In this document: positions 6,334 through 6,423 of the stretch, piece after piece
Position numbering within the stretch: position 1 is the first letter of the stretch
Layout of the letters: the number at the start of each line of letters is the position of its first letter
NCBI GenBank assembly: GCA_027083715.1
Contig: JALWNR010000172.1
Location: 1 to 6,423 of the forward strand
Reading direction: 5' to 3'
DNA: 6,423 nucleotides
Source of the DNA: Bacteroidales bacterium
Lineage (GTDB): Bacteria > Bacteroidota > Bacteroidia > Bacteroidales > NBLH01
Notes under the pieces: generated by a model
Database searches by the model: none
What the model saw: only the letters and a program-made list of their open reading frames with translations
What the model was told of the DNA's origin: nothing
Translations under genes and position numbers: made by a program

Positions 6334-6423
6334 AACCCGCAAAATTCACCGCTTTTGTCATAGCTGTATTGTAATATCCTTTTTAGCAACACATTAAGTT
6401 GGCTTTATTATAAAATAAACGCA
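6334..6423. other. Right-edge non-coding stretch, nothing identified
   Basis: The 90 bases after the terminator contain no credible gene, RNA or repeat. A minus-strand open frame that starts here runs through the terminator and antisense to the receptor end, and is best read as a shadow. The start of a neighbouring gene may lie just beyond the edge. Confidence 0.5.

Noticed and set aside
6127..6392. Short open frames on both strands at the right end
   Set aside because: They overlap the receptor's last strands and the terminator hairpin; a real gene would not be expected to run through the terminator.

Overview
The window looks like AT-rich chromosomal DNA from a member of the Bacteroidota, probably Bacteroidales or a relative. 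Three things point there. The 825-residue outer-membrane receptor has the carboxypeptidase-regulatory-like / plug / beta-barrel layout of Bacteroidota surface proteins. Exact matches to the Bacteroidota TAnnTTTG -7 promoter element lie upstream of genes. The start codons are preceded by A/T-rich leaders without Shine-Dalgarno sequences. No mobile element, CRISPR array, tRNA or rRNA was seen.

Layout, left to right: a degenerate 7-bp tandem repeat at the left edge (1-35); a plus-strand gene for a six-helix membrane protein of unknown function (147-785); a minus-strand flavin reductase-family (flavoredoxin-like) gene that converges on it with a 6-bp gap (792-1385); an 89-bp AT-rich spacer with a 30-bp-offset direct repeat; a minus-strand long RelA/SpoT homologue (1475-3631, possibly to 3661); a divergent promoter region; a plus-strand TonB-dependent-receptor-like outer membrane beta-barrel protein (3801-6278); and a strong intrinsic terminator (6301-6333). 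The last 90 bases hold nothing I can identify.

The most informative gene is the RelA/SpoT homologue. Its synthetase, TGS, zinc-finger and ACT parts look intact. The N-terminal HD hydrolase domain is still recognisable by gap-free alignment but has lost all its metal-binding residues. It therefore reads as a synthetase-only (p)ppGpp enzyme, like proteobacterial RelA in outcome, yet it keeps the basic RxRD-type synthetase motif typical of bifunctional Rel proteins. This implies a separate hydrolase elsewhere in the genome.

The four genes do not form an obvious pathway. The flavin reductase may be read through from relA or have its own promoter, and the receptor is divergent from relA and separately terminated. 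I see no convincing undescribed multi-gene system; the points worth a second look are listed as findings.
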